64,000 nucleotides of DNA, taken from Hymenobacter mellowenesis (GTDB lineage: Bacteria; Bacteroidota; Bacteroidia; Cytophagales; Hymenobacteraceae). The notes under the pieces were generated by a model that had not been told where the DNA came from, made no database searches, and worked only from the letters and a program-made list of their open reading frames with translations. The stretch spans positions 62,001 through 126,000 of the forward strand of contig NZ_JAUQSX010000015.1 of NCBI RefSeq assembly GCF_030581005.1, written 5' to 3'. A program made the position numbers and the translations under genes. Shown piece after piece: positions 1 through 6,904 of the stretch (position 1 is its first letter; every line of letters starts with the position of its first letter).

Positions 1-486
1 CACATTGCCGAGAAGTTCATCACCTACTACGCCTACCACCTGAACAAGCGCGTGGTGTTCATCGAGGATGCCGAGTACGGCAACAGCCGCGTGGGCAACA
101 GCACCGAGACCTACAACCAGTTGTTCGTGCGCCTGCTGCGGGAGGCCAAGTGGAAGGTGGAGGTGAAGAAGCTGGGGCGTGCTCCCAGCTACCAGGTGCG
201 CTACCTGCTGGCCCACGACCTGCTGGCCGAGATTGACCCCAACTGCTGGCGCATCCGCTTCAACAAGCACCACTGCAAGGACCTGCTCATTGCCATGCAG
301 CTCACCTCCATCAAGGAAGGCTCACGTGGCATCGAGAAGGACAAGGATGCCGAGAAGGATGCCAGCGTGCCCAGCGAGGAGGCGCCGCACTACACAGACA
401 CGTTCGACCTGCACCTGGCCAGCATCGACGACACGATACTCAAGCCGTCGACCGACTGGAATGGCTTCGTGATGGTCAGCAACTGA
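1..486 (+). CDS. Phage terminase large subunit, C-terminal part (partial)
   Basis: The reading frame is open from base 1, so the 5' part lies outside the window; 161 codons remain before the TGA. The segment has acidic and aromatic positions (FIEDAEYGN; a closing PHYTDTFDLHLAS block) that would fit the RNase H-like nuclease domain of a terminase large subunit, which cuts concatemeric DNA during head filling. The main support is position: it lies directly upstream of a portal-like gene, as terminases usually do. The missing ATPase domain would be to the left. A hairpin terminator follows, so this gene probably ends a transcript. The family call rests on context more than on a diagnostic motif; another phage packaging or DNA-processing protein is possible. 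Confidence 0.55.
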   Translation, partial: HIAEKFITYYAYHLNKRVVFIEDAEYGNSRVGNSTETYNQLFVRLLREAKWKVEVKKLGRAPSYQVRYLLAHDLLAEIDPNCWRIRFNKHHCKDLLIAMQLTSIKEGSRGIEKDKDAEKDASVPSEEAPHYTDTFDLHLASIDDTILKPSTDWNGFVMVSN

Positions 487-511
487 TTGGACACTGGCAA
501 TTGAGGTTAAA

Positions 512-545
512 GGGCCGTTTCCATAGTGGAAACGGCCTTTTTGTT
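512..545 (+). terminator. Rho-independent terminator after the terminase gene
   Basis: A perfect 10-bp stem (GGCCGTTTCC, 513-522, with GGAAACGGCC, 528-537) with a 5-base loop is followed by a run of T. It lies 26 bases after the terminase stop codon. Confidence 0.85.
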
Positions 546-730
546 TGGGTGCAGCCCATTCATATACCCCTTTTTTGCCGATGGCAATTGCCAAAAAGTG
601 ATAGGGCAAGCTGGGGTACAAATCGGCGCAATGAGACGCAGTATTCTAAAAATCGCCCATAATCTGCGATTCCAGCGCGTGGGGGCACATTGGTGTGAGA
701 CGGGTTTTTTCGGGTGATTTCTGAAGGGGT
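546..730. other. Non-coding gap upstream of the small phage gene
   Basis: No convincing gene is seen between the terminator and the next start codon. Small open frames exist on both strands but lack family resemblance. The palindrome GGCAATTGCC is present near 586. The 3' end of the gap carries the repeated motif annotated at 731-780. Confidence 0.5.
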
Positions 731-780
731 GTAGGGGCTTTTTCCTGTCCTTTCAAACGGTAGGGGCCGGCGGGAATTTC
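731..780. repeat. Prophage intergenic repeat, copy 1 (P1)
   Basis: The block begins GTAGGGGCTTTTTCCTGTCC, continues TTTCAAACGG and ends with GGGAATTTC. A second copy lies at 5455-5504 with the two conserved halves at exactly the same 38-base spacing, and a degenerate third copy lies at 15831-15880. It sits just before the start codon at 789. A phage promoter or regulator-binding site is an inference. Confidence 0.6.
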
Positions 781-788
781 GCAGGGCA

Positions 789-1121
789 ATGGGAGGTAAA
801 AAAGTCATAACGATAAAGCAGGTGCTGGCCGAAATGGCCGCGGCGGTGGAGCCGTTTGCGCTGCGCTTCGTGAAGCTCAACGAGTCGAAAGGCACCGGTG
901 GCGAAGTCGTGGAGCTGGCGGGCCAGCTGCTCAGCGGCCGCGGCTCATCGAAAGCCCCCTCTCCAAAGGAGGGGGGTGAGGAGGTGAGCGCGCACCAGGT
1001 GCGCAAGCCCAACCACTACGACAACATGACCCGCAACCTGGTGAGCACGCTGAATGGCAACTACAGCAAGGTGCACTACCCCCTCATTCTGGAATTCAAC
1101 GGCCAAAAAGTCATTCTCTAA
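789..1121 (+). CDS. Hypothetical small phage protein with inserted repeat
   Basis: A 110-residue protein of unknown function between the terminase and portal genes. The N-terminus (MGGKKVITIKQVLAEMAAAV) is helical and the C-terminus (HYPLILEFNGQKVIL) is probably beta. Residues about 54-66 are encoded by a palindromic element of the chromosomal type (954-983), which looks like an in-frame insertion into the gene. The stop at 1119-1121 is one base before the GTG of the portal gene, which suggests translational coupling. No family is recognised. Confidence 0.55.
   Translation: MGGKKVITIKQVLAEMAAAVEPFALRFVKLNESKGTGGEVVELAGQLLSGRGSSKAPSPKEGGEEVSAHQVRKPNHYDNMTRNLVSTLNGNYSKVHYPLILEFNGQKVIL
954..983. 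repeat. Palindromic repeat family C, copy 1 (inside a coding gene)
   Basis: The sequence reads GCCCCCTCTCCAAAGGAGGG and then GGGTGAGGAG. A related element is found at 20419-20455 in a non-coding position. Both combine a short CTCC/GGAG palindrome with a GGGGTGAGG tail. Confidence 0.55.
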
Positions 1122-1122
1122 C

Positions 1123-2454
1123 GTGTCAGTATACATCAATCCATCCGGCTCGTTTGGCTTTATCGAGGGCACCAATGCTCTGGTGAAGCTCGGCACGGCT
1201 ACCGGGCCCACGCCCGGCGCCGCCACCACCAACTCGCTGGTGAAACCTATTGGCGGCAATGCCGACGTGGCCTTTTGGGGCGAAGACAATCTGTTTCCGC
1301 AGCAGGTGGTGGCCGATATGGAGGAAAATACTTCCCTGGCCACCATGCTCCAGTGGAAGGCTAAGGCTTGGTACGGCGGTGGCCTCATCTACGGGCTGGT
1401 GACGTTCGACGAGAAAGGCGAGGAGGTGTTCAAGCAGGTGCGCCTGCCGGAAGTGCAGGAGTTCATCCGGCGTTCCAACCTGAAGCGGTTCGGCATCGAG
1501 GCGCTGGTGGACATTTCGGTGTTCAGCCAAGCCTTCCCGGAGCTGATTCTAAGCCGCGACCGCAAGCAAATCGTGTCGGTGTCGACGCAGGACGCCTGCT
1601 ACTGCCGCTACGCCAAGGCGAAGACGGCCAACGACATCATGAAGCGCCTCTACATCAACGCCAACTGGGCGAATGGTGGGCGCTACGATGACGAGTACAC
1701 CACCACCGTGCCGGTGCTCGACCCCTACTACGACGCCGTGGAGGGCCTGCGCGCCCGCACCGATGGCTTCAAATACATCTATCCGATTTCGTTTCCGTCG
1801 CCGGACAAATCGGAATACCAGCTGGCCAGCTGGAACACCGTGCGCCGCTCCGGCTGGCTCGACATGGCCAAGGCCGTGCTGGAGTTCAAGCGCAACCTGA
1901 TGAAGCAGTACCTCAGCATCGAGTGGATGATTGAGGTGCACCCCGAATACTGGAAGTGGAAATTCAAGGATTGGGACGACAAGGACGAGGAGGAGCGCCG
2001 CCGGCTGATTAAGCAGGAGCTGACCACCTTCAGCGACGTGATGACCGGCTCCAACGGCGCCGGCAAGTCGCTCATGACCACCACCGTCCAGAACAGCAAA
2101 GGGGAGGACGTGGCCGCCTTCAAGGTGACGCCCATGGACAAGAAGATGAGCGAGGGCCTGCTGAACGAAGATTCGCAGGAAGCCCACTCGCACGTCTTCA
2201 CCGCCGGCGGCGTGGCGCCCACGCTCATGGGCATCCAGCCCGGCAAAAACATGGGGGCCGGCTCCGGCTCCGACGCCCGGGTGGCCTTCAACAACTTCAT
2301 CAGCACCTCCACTTTCGAGCAGGACCTGGTGCTGGAGGTGCTGCACTTCATCCGCGACTACAACGGCTGGCCCGAAAACCTGGAATTCCGCTTCAAGCAG
2401 CCCCTCATCATGACCATGGACAAAGGCAAACAAGTCCAGCAACAGACCTCGTAA
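1123..2454 (+). CDS. Phage portal-like protein
   Basis: A 443-residue protein. The GTG at 1123 is preferred because an upstream in-frame ATG at 1054 would overlap the preceding gene by 68 bases. The N-terminal stretch FWGEDNLFPQQVVADMEEN, the long central region and a C-terminal helix followed by RDYNGWPENLEFRFKQP resemble portal proteins of Bacteroidota prophages. A portal forms the dodecameric ring at the head vertex through which DNA passes and to which terminase and connector dock. Its place after the terminase supports this. The next gene overlaps by one base (TAATG), indicating coupled translation. The portal call is from general resemblance and synteny, not a catalytic motif. Confidence 0.65.
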   Translation: MSVYINPSGSFGFIEGTNALVKLGTATGPTPGAATTNSLVKPIGGNADVAFWGEDNLFPQQVVADMEENTSLATMLQWKAKAWYGGGLIYGLVTFDEKGEEVFKQVRLPEVQEFIRRSNLKRFGIEALVDISVFSQAFPELILSRDRKQIVSVSTQDACYCRYAKAKTANDIMKRLYINANWANGGRYDDEYTTTVPVLDPYYDAVEGLRARTDGFKYIYPISFPSPDKSEYQLASWNTVRRSGWLDMAKAVLEFKRNLMKQYLSIEWMIEVHPEYWKWKFKDWDDKDEEERRRLIKQELTTFSDVMTGSNGAGKSLMTTTVQNSKGEDVAAFKVTPMDKKMSEGLLNEDSQEAHSHVFTAGGVAPTLMGIQPGKNMGAGSGSDARVAFNNFISTSTFEQDLVLEVLHFIRDYNGWPENLEFRFKQPLIMTMDKGKQVQQQTS

Positions 2455-3467
2455 TGCGCTCCCTCATCACCACCCTCGACCAATTCCGGGCGCACGTGCG
2501 GCTCAATGCCTCCACGGAAGACCAGGACTATTTCCTCAGCCTGCAGGCCGATATCCTGCTGGCCGAGGATGACCACCTGCGCCCGCTGCTCGGTGACTCT
2601 TTTTACGACGGCCTGCTCGATACCGTGGCCGCGGAGGGCGACGTGGTGCAGGAGCGCCTGCGCTACCTGCTCACCAGCGCCTTGGCCAACCTGGCCATGC
2701 TCAGCTTTGCCGACCTGGCCCAACTGCAAATCAGCGGCAGCGGCGTACAGATTATCAGCAACGAACGCGAGAAAACGGCCTTTCAGTGGCAGATTGACGC
2801 CCTGAAAGCCAGCTGCGCCACGAAGGGCTTCAACCAACTGGAGAAGGCCTTGGCGTATCTGGAAGCCCACCGCACCGACTTCCCGACGTGGAACGGCGTG
2901 CCCGCGGCCGACAGCGCCCGGGCCCTGTTTCTGAACACGGCCGCGCAGTTTTCGGAGCACTACAACATCAGCAACTCGCGGCTCACCTTCCTGAATCTGC
3001 TCAGCATCAACCGCAAGATGGAGCGGTTTGCGCTGGTGCCGGTGCTCGGCCAGGCCTACTACGACGAGCTGAAGGCGCAGCACGCCTCCGGCACGCTCAG
3101 CCCCGAAAACGCGGCCGTGGTGGCCGACTACCTGCGCCCGGCCCTGGCCCATATCACCATGGGCTCGGCCATCGGGGAAATGAGCTTCGCCCTGAACGGG
3201 GCCAACTTCGAGCTGAACGTGTTCCGCCCGGATGCGTCCAACGCGAAGGAGTCGGACCCGGGCCTGCAGCAACTCCTCGAAACCAAGGGGCACGATGCGC
3301 TGCGTGACGGCGAACGGTTCCTGCGCCAACTGCGCAAGCTGCTCAACAGCGAGGCCTCGGCCCAGAAATACGCCACCTACTTCGCTTCCAGTGCCTACGA
3401 CGCGCCGGCTTCGGAACTGGCTTACATCACCACCGACGCCAAGGCGCCGATTTTCTTCGGGTTCTAG
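2454..3467 (+). CDS. Adaptor-like phage structural protein with duplicated domain (DUF6712-like)
   Basis: A 337-residue protein directly after the portal. Two halves resemble each other: residues about 40-130 contain LLGDSFYDGLL and SGSGVQI, and residues about 190-260 contain VLGQAYYDELK and NGANFEL, each followed by a KGF/KGH-type helix pair. This suggests an internal duplication. I believe it resembles the DUF6712 group of Bacteroidota phage proteins, but this is from memory. The position suggests a head-tail connector or neck protein; a capsid-associated role cannot be excluded. Translation is coupled to the portal through the TAATG overlap. Confidence 0.55.
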   Translation: MRSLITTLDQFRAHVRLNASTEDQDYFLSLQADILLAEDDHLRPLLGDSFYDGLLDTVAAEGDVVQERLRYLLTSALANLAMLSFADLAQLQISGSGVQIISNEREKTAFQWQIDALKASCATKGFNQLEKALAYLEAHRTDFPTWNGVPAADSARALFLNTAAQFSEHYNISNSRLTFLNLLSINRKMERFALVPVLGQAYYDELKAQHASGTLSPENAAVVADYLRPALAHITMGSAIGEMSFALNGANFELNVFRPDASNAKESDPGLQQLLETKGHDALRDGERFLRQLRKLLNSEASAQKYATYFASSAYDAPASELAYITTDAKAPIFFGF

Positions 3468-3468
3468 G

Positions 3469-3762
3469 ATGGGGCCATACTGGGAATACTTCTTTAAAGC
3501 AGTGACGGCCATCGGCGTCATCGCCGCCATCTACAACATCTTCTCCTCGCGCACCATCGTGTCGGAGCAGGGCCAGAAAAACAAGGTTGAGCAGGCCCTG
3601 AAGCTCGGCGAGGAGAACAAACGAGACATCGAGCACCTGAAGGAGCTGGCCGGCATTCGCGACGATGCCACCGAAAAGCGCCTCAACCAAATCGGCGACG
3701 ACATCGGCTTCGTGAAAGACCTGCTGGTGAAGTGGCTCCTCGACCCCAACCGCAAATCTTAA
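3469..3762 (+). CDS. Small membrane protein with coiled coil, holin- or spanin-like
   Basis: A 97-residue protein. The ATG at 3469, one base after the previous stop, is chosen; the longer open frame upstream overlaps that gene. One hydrophobic segment (about residues 8-25, FFKAVTAIGVIAAIYNIF) is followed by a charged heptad-like helix (KNKVEQALKLGEENKRDIEHL). One N-terminal membrane helix plus a coiled coil matches small lysis-cassette proteins such as holin accessory or inner-membrane spanin-like proteins. The endolysin lies two genes downstream, which supports a lysis role. The exact function is not determined. Confidence 0.55.
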   Translation: MGPYWEYFFKAVTAIGVIAAIYNIFSSRTIVSEQGQKNKVEQALKLGEENKRDIEHLKELAGIRDDATEKRLNQIGDDIGFVKDLLVKWLLDPNRKS

Positions 3763-3772
3763 TTCTGTAACG

Positions 3773-4246
3773 ATGCCCATTCCCAACTACTTGCGCCGGG
3801 CTGCTTCCGGCCTGCTCATGGCCGGCGCCATCTTCCTCGGCCTGCCCTTCCTGATTCGCTTTTACGACCCGACCGCCGGCAGCTTCGGGGCCGACCTGCT
3901 CAACGCCTTGGGCCTGGCCGCGCTGCTCTTCAGCGGCGTGCTGCACATGGGCCTCTACGCTTACGAAAAGTTTTTCCCGCGCTTCCAGCTCTACCAGGCC
4001 GAGAGTTTGGAAGGGGAGGGCAAGCTGTTCGAAAACCTCACCGATGCGCTGGTGAAGCCGCTTTTTACGGAAGACAACATTTACCCCAACCGGTTGGCCC
4101 AGCTCACCGAGCGGCGCAAAGTCCACCAATTTATTTTTCTAATGCGATGCGTCCGTTTATCCTTTTGCTTGCTCTGTTTGGGCTTCTTGCTGTCCCTGGC
4201 CGCCTTCATGCTCTACCTGGCGATGGTGGCCGTGCCCGGGTCGTAG
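3773..4246 (+). CDS. Membrane protein of the lysis cassette (putative holin)
   Basis: A 157-residue protein with about three hydrophobic segments: residues 12-30, 42-65 and a long C-terminal one around 122-154. The middle part is soluble and charged. Its last 100 bases overlap the start of the endolysin gene in another frame, so the C-terminal membrane helix and the endolysin signal peptide are encoded by the same DNA. Multiple membrane helices next to an exported endolysin fit a holin or a holin regulator. No holin family motif is recognised. Confidence 0.5.
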   Translation: MPIPNYLRRAASGLLMAGAIFLGLPFLIRFYDPTAGSFGADLLNALGLAALLFSGVLHMGLYAYEKFFPRFQLYQAESLEGEGKLFENLTDALVKPLFTEDNIYPNRLAQLTERRKVHQFIFLMRCVRLSFCLLCLGFLLSLAAFMLYLAMVAVPGS

Positions 4247-4713
4247 CCGAAGCCCAAAAGCTGCTGGCCCAGCGCATCCGCGAGCACGGCGGCGCCAACC
4301 GGGGCCCACAGGTCGATGCCCTCATCAAGGAAGCCGGCGGCCAGATGGGCCAGCCCTGGTGCTCCTGGTCGGTGGTGGTGGAGTTCCGCCGGGCCGGCAT
4401 CAAGGCCCCGCGCTTCGGCCGGGCCCGCGATTGGTTCGATAAGGTGCACACCGTTTGGCGGGCCGGCCGGCAGGTGCTCAGCCGCCCCCCGCCCCAGCCC
4501 GGCGACGTGGTGGGCTTCACCTGGGGCGCCGCTGTCATCGGCCACGTGGAGCTGCTCATTGCCTGGGGCACCGGCCCCAGCGCCCGCTGCATCGGCGGCA
4601 ACACCGGCGGGGGCGGGGCCCTGCAGCGCGAAGGGGAGGGCATGTACGAGAATTGGCGCCTGAAGCGCATGATAGCCGCCGTGGCCAACGTGGTCGACAA
4701 TCCGAAATACTGA
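4147..4713 (+). CDS. CHAP/NlpC-P60-like endolysin with signal peptide
   Basis: A 188-residue protein starting with a hydrophobic signal sequence (MRPFILLLALFGLLAVPG), so it is probably exported to the periplasm. The catalytic pattern of papain-like cell-wall peptidases is visible: Cys72 in GQPWCSW, His133 in IGHVEL and a GNTGGGG turn with Asn152. The PGDVVGF stretch before the His is typical of CHAP-type amidases and endopeptidases. It would cut peptidoglycan at the end of infection. It overlaps the preceding membrane-protein gene by 100 bases and is four bases from the spanin-like gene. A signal peptide implies release independent of a classical holin pore. Which bond is cut is unknown. Confidence 0.75.
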   Translation: MRPFILLLALFGLLAVPGRLHALPGDGGRARVVAEAQKLLAQRIREHGGANRGPQVDALIKEAGGQMGQPWCSWSVVVEFRRAGIKAPRFGRARDWFDKVHTVWRAGRQVLSRPPPQPGDVVGFTWGAAVIGHVELLIAWGTGPSARCIGGNTGGGGALQREGEGMYENWRLKRMIAAVANVVDNPKY

Positions 4714-4717
4714 ACCC

Positions 4718-5068
4718 ATGAAAGCCTGTTTTCTCCTCCTGCTCCTCATTATGGCCGGCTGCGCCCGCGAGGCCTGGCACGCCCCCATGACGGTGCCCAC
4801 CGACAGCACGGCGCTGTTGCTGCCGGCCCTGCCGCCCGGCAAGTACAAGTTCACCGGCCCGGTGAACATCACCATGCAGGCCGGCAACAACAACGTGGCC
4901 ACGCCCACGGCCACCGCCAAAGTGAAGGCCACGGCCGCCGCCGTGGGCCCGGGCAGCTCCGCCGCCGCGCCCATCAAAAATGGGTTGCCTTGGTGGTGGC
5001 TGCTGGTCGTGGTTGCCCTGGCTCTGCTCATTCTCAATAAGCTGGTGCGCCGCCGTTGGCTTTTTTAG
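4718..5068 (+). CDS. Candidate unimolecular spanin (lipoprotein with C-terminal membrane helix)
   Basis: A 116-residue protein. The N-terminus has a lipoprotein signal with a lipobox ending at Cys15 (IMAGC). The C-terminus has a strong membrane helix at residues about 91-109 followed by the basic tail RRRWLF. The linker (about residues 16-86) is rich in Thr, Val and Ala and looks extended rather than coiled. A lipid anchor at one end and a membrane helix at the other is the architecture of u-spanins such as T1 gp11, which fuse inner and outer membranes in the last step of lysis. The endolysin directly upstream supports the call. Family assignment is by architecture only. Confidence 0.6.
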   Translation: MKACFLLLLLIMAGCAREAWHAPMTVPTDSTALLLPALPPGKYKFTGPVNITMQAGNNNVATPTATAKVKATAAAVGPGSSAAAPIKNGLPWWWLLVVVALALLILNKLVRRRWLF

Positions 5069-5440
5069 CGCCCAAACTTCCGGGCCACCAGCACCTTCGC
5101 CCCGCCGATTTCGGCCCCCTTTTCCAGCATGGCCACCACGGCCGAGTAAAGCGACTCCACCGCCGTGTCGTAGCCCTCGAACCCGCTGGCCTGCGACACC
5201 TGGTAGTTGCGCCACCCCAAGGCCCCGCCACCGGCCACCGTGCGCTGAATGTCCACCCAATGAATGGCCTGGTACTCGCGCACGGCATCCAGCTCGCCCT
5301 GCCATATCACCGTCACGTTTCCCTGCTTCTCCAGCGCCTTGCGCACTTCATAAAGCGTGCGCCCGGGTAGCGGCGCGTACAGCATGAGGGTGCCGACCGG
5401 GCCGAAGCTGTAGGAGGTTTTGAGTTCGATTTGTGGCATA
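5065..5440 (-). CDS. Hypothetical phage protein on the reverse strand
   Basis: A 124-residue protein beginning MPQIELKTSYSF, the only gene on this strand within the late cluster. The ATG at 5440 is chosen; the longer frame upstream runs through the repeated motif at 5455-5504. It is tail to tail with the spanin-like gene, the two stops overlapping by four bases. Predicted beta strands dominate the first half (GTLMLYAPL, GNVTVIWQGEL) and helices the second half. No family is recognised. It may be transcribed separately, for example during lysogeny, from the repeat region just upstream. Confidence 0.55.
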
Positions 5441-5454
5441 CGTGCCGCAAAGCT

Positions 5455-5504
5455 GGGGCTTTTTCCTGTCCTTTCAAACGGGCCATTGCCAGGGGAATTT
5501 CGGG
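5455..5504. repeat. Prophage intergenic repeat, copy 2 (P2)
   Basis: The block starts GGGGCTTTTTCCTGTCCTTT, continues CAAACGG and ends GGGAATTTC with the same 38-base spacing as copy 1 at 731-780. It lies between divergent genes (reverse start at 5440, forward start at 5526), a natural place for promoters. Confidence 0.65.
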
Positions 5505-5525
5505 ACAAATCACCCCCGAAACGCC

Positions 5526-6353
5526 ATGCTAAACGTGGAATTCGGCCGCCGCCTCTACCTGGTGCCCAGCGCCTGGAACGAGCTAAGCCGCCGCCAATTG
5601 CTGCAAATCACCCGGCTACACGGCCAGGGCTTCGCCTCCGACCGGGCCCTCGACGATGCGTTCCGCCGCGTCATCCTCGGCGTGCCCGGCCGCCTGTGGG
5701 CCCGGCTCAACGGCGTGCAGCGCGTCGAGCTGCGCCACCTGGTGCCGGTGCGCTTCCTGCGCGAGCCGGCCGACTTCGCCCCGCTCACCGAGCAGCTGCT
5801 GCCGCACCTGCCCTACCTGAAGTGGTACCAGGGCCTGGGCTGCCGCTACTTCGGCCCGCGCGAAAACTTCCGCAACCTGAGCTTTGCCGAATTCATCTTC
5901 GCCGACGCCTTCTTCCTGCGCTACCTGCAGACCAACGACGAAACCCAGCTTGACCGCCTGGTGGCCACCCTCTACCGGCCCCAGCGCGCCGGCTACGCGC
6001 CGCTGGCCCCGGACTACGCCGGCGACCGCCGCGAGCCCTTCAACGAAAACCTGCTCGATGCCCGCGCCCGCCACGTGGCCCGGCTGGAGCACCACGTCAA
6101 GTACGCCGTCATGCTCTGGTACCGCGGCTGCCGCAAGGCCCTCGAAACCCGCTTCGAGTACGTGTTCACCGGCGAAAACAATCGCAAGGCCAGCGCCGGC
6201 AGCTGGGCCGACGTGCTCCACGAGCTGGCCGGCGGCGTGCACCGCATCGACGCCACCGCCGGCCAGCACCTGCTCACCGTGCTGCGCGAGATGAACCGCG
6301 TGCTCCGGCAGGCCGAGGAGCGCGCCGAAGCATCTCGCTCGCAAAATCACTAG
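5526..6353 (+). CDS. Hypothetical phage protein, tail-gene region
   Basis: A 275-residue protein of unknown function. The ATG at 5526 is chosen because the longer frame runs upstream through the repeat. The middle part contains aromatic-rich helices (FGPRENFRNLSFAEFIFAD) and a stretch of arginines and histidines around residues 175-215. It begins the forward-strand run that continues through the tail genes without gaps, so it is probably a structural or assembly protein. No domain is recognised. Confidence 0.55.
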   Translation: MLNVEFGRRLYLVPSAWNELSRRQLLQITRLHGQGFASDRALDDAFRRVILGVPGRLWARLNGVQRVELRHLVPVRFLREPADFAPLTEQLLPHLPYLKWYQGLGCRYFGPRENFRNLSFAEFIFADAFFLRYLQTNDETQLDRLVATLYRPQRAGYAPLAPDYAGDRREPFNENLLDARARHVARLEHHVKYAVMLWYRGCRKALETRFEYVFTGENNRKASAGSWADVLHELAGGVHRIDATAGQHLLTVLREMNRVLRQAEERAEASRSQNH

Positions 6354-6361
6354 CCCCCGTC

Positions 6362-6904
6362 ATGCTCAACAACTCCGACTACACCGCCCTGCTCAAAGAC
6401 CTGGCCGAGCGCCACAAATCCGTTTGCCGCGTGGACGGCAAGCGCGTTTTTACCAAGGTCATTGTCTCGGCCGACCCGGTGGCCAAGCAGGTCAACCTGA
6501 CCACGTTTTACGCGCTGCTGAAGGATTCCTTCGGCGAGCGGCCCTTCGTGGTGGCCATGTCCTACGACACCGTGCACGAAGACAAGGGCGACGGCGCCAT
6601 GCTGGCCCACCGGCGCGGCGGCTTCATGGTGCTGGCCAAAGCCAAGAACACCGAGGCCGGCCGCGACCTGGTGCTCGACGCCACCCAAACCATCGGCTAC
6701 CAGCTCATGGCCGCCGTGGCCGAGGCCTTCCGCGGGCCGGTGGGCCGCCGCGCCGGCCGCATGCTCAACCTCGGCTCCCTGGCCGTCGACAGCATCGGCC
6801 CGGTGGGCGACGGCTTTACCGGCACCCGCTTTGAGTTCGATTTCACCGAGTCGGCCACCCTGGCCCTGCAGCACGACGCCACCCACTTCAACCCCGCCCC
6901 CTAA
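6362..6904 (+). CDS. Hypothetical phage protein, tail-gene region
   Basis: A 180-residue protein without recognised domains. It has an alternating pattern suggestive of an alpha/beta fold and a C-terminal half with glycine-rich turns (GPVGDGFTGTRFEFDFTE). It starts eight bases after the previous gene and overlaps the next by one base (TAATG). The compact packing with tail genes points to a virion or assembly role, perhaps a tail terminator or completion protein. That is inference from position only. Confidence 0.5.
   Translation: MLNNSDYTALLKDLAERHKSVCRVDGKRVFTKVIVSADPVAKQVNLTTFYALLKDSFGERPFVVAMSYDTVHEDKGDGAMLAHRRGGFMVLAKAKNTEAGRDLVLDATQTIGYQLMAAVAEAFRGPVGRRAGRMLNLGSLAVDSIGPVGDGFTGTRFEFDFTESATLALQHDATHFNPAP

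Noticed and set aside
526..717. A 63-codon open frame after the first terminator
   Set aside because: It begins inside the terminator hairpin and shows no family resemblance or protein-like composition.
560..1012. Reverse-strand open frame sharing a PFERTGKSP stretch with the one near 5500
   Set aside because: The shared residues come from the repeated DNA motif read in the same frame, not from related proteins.
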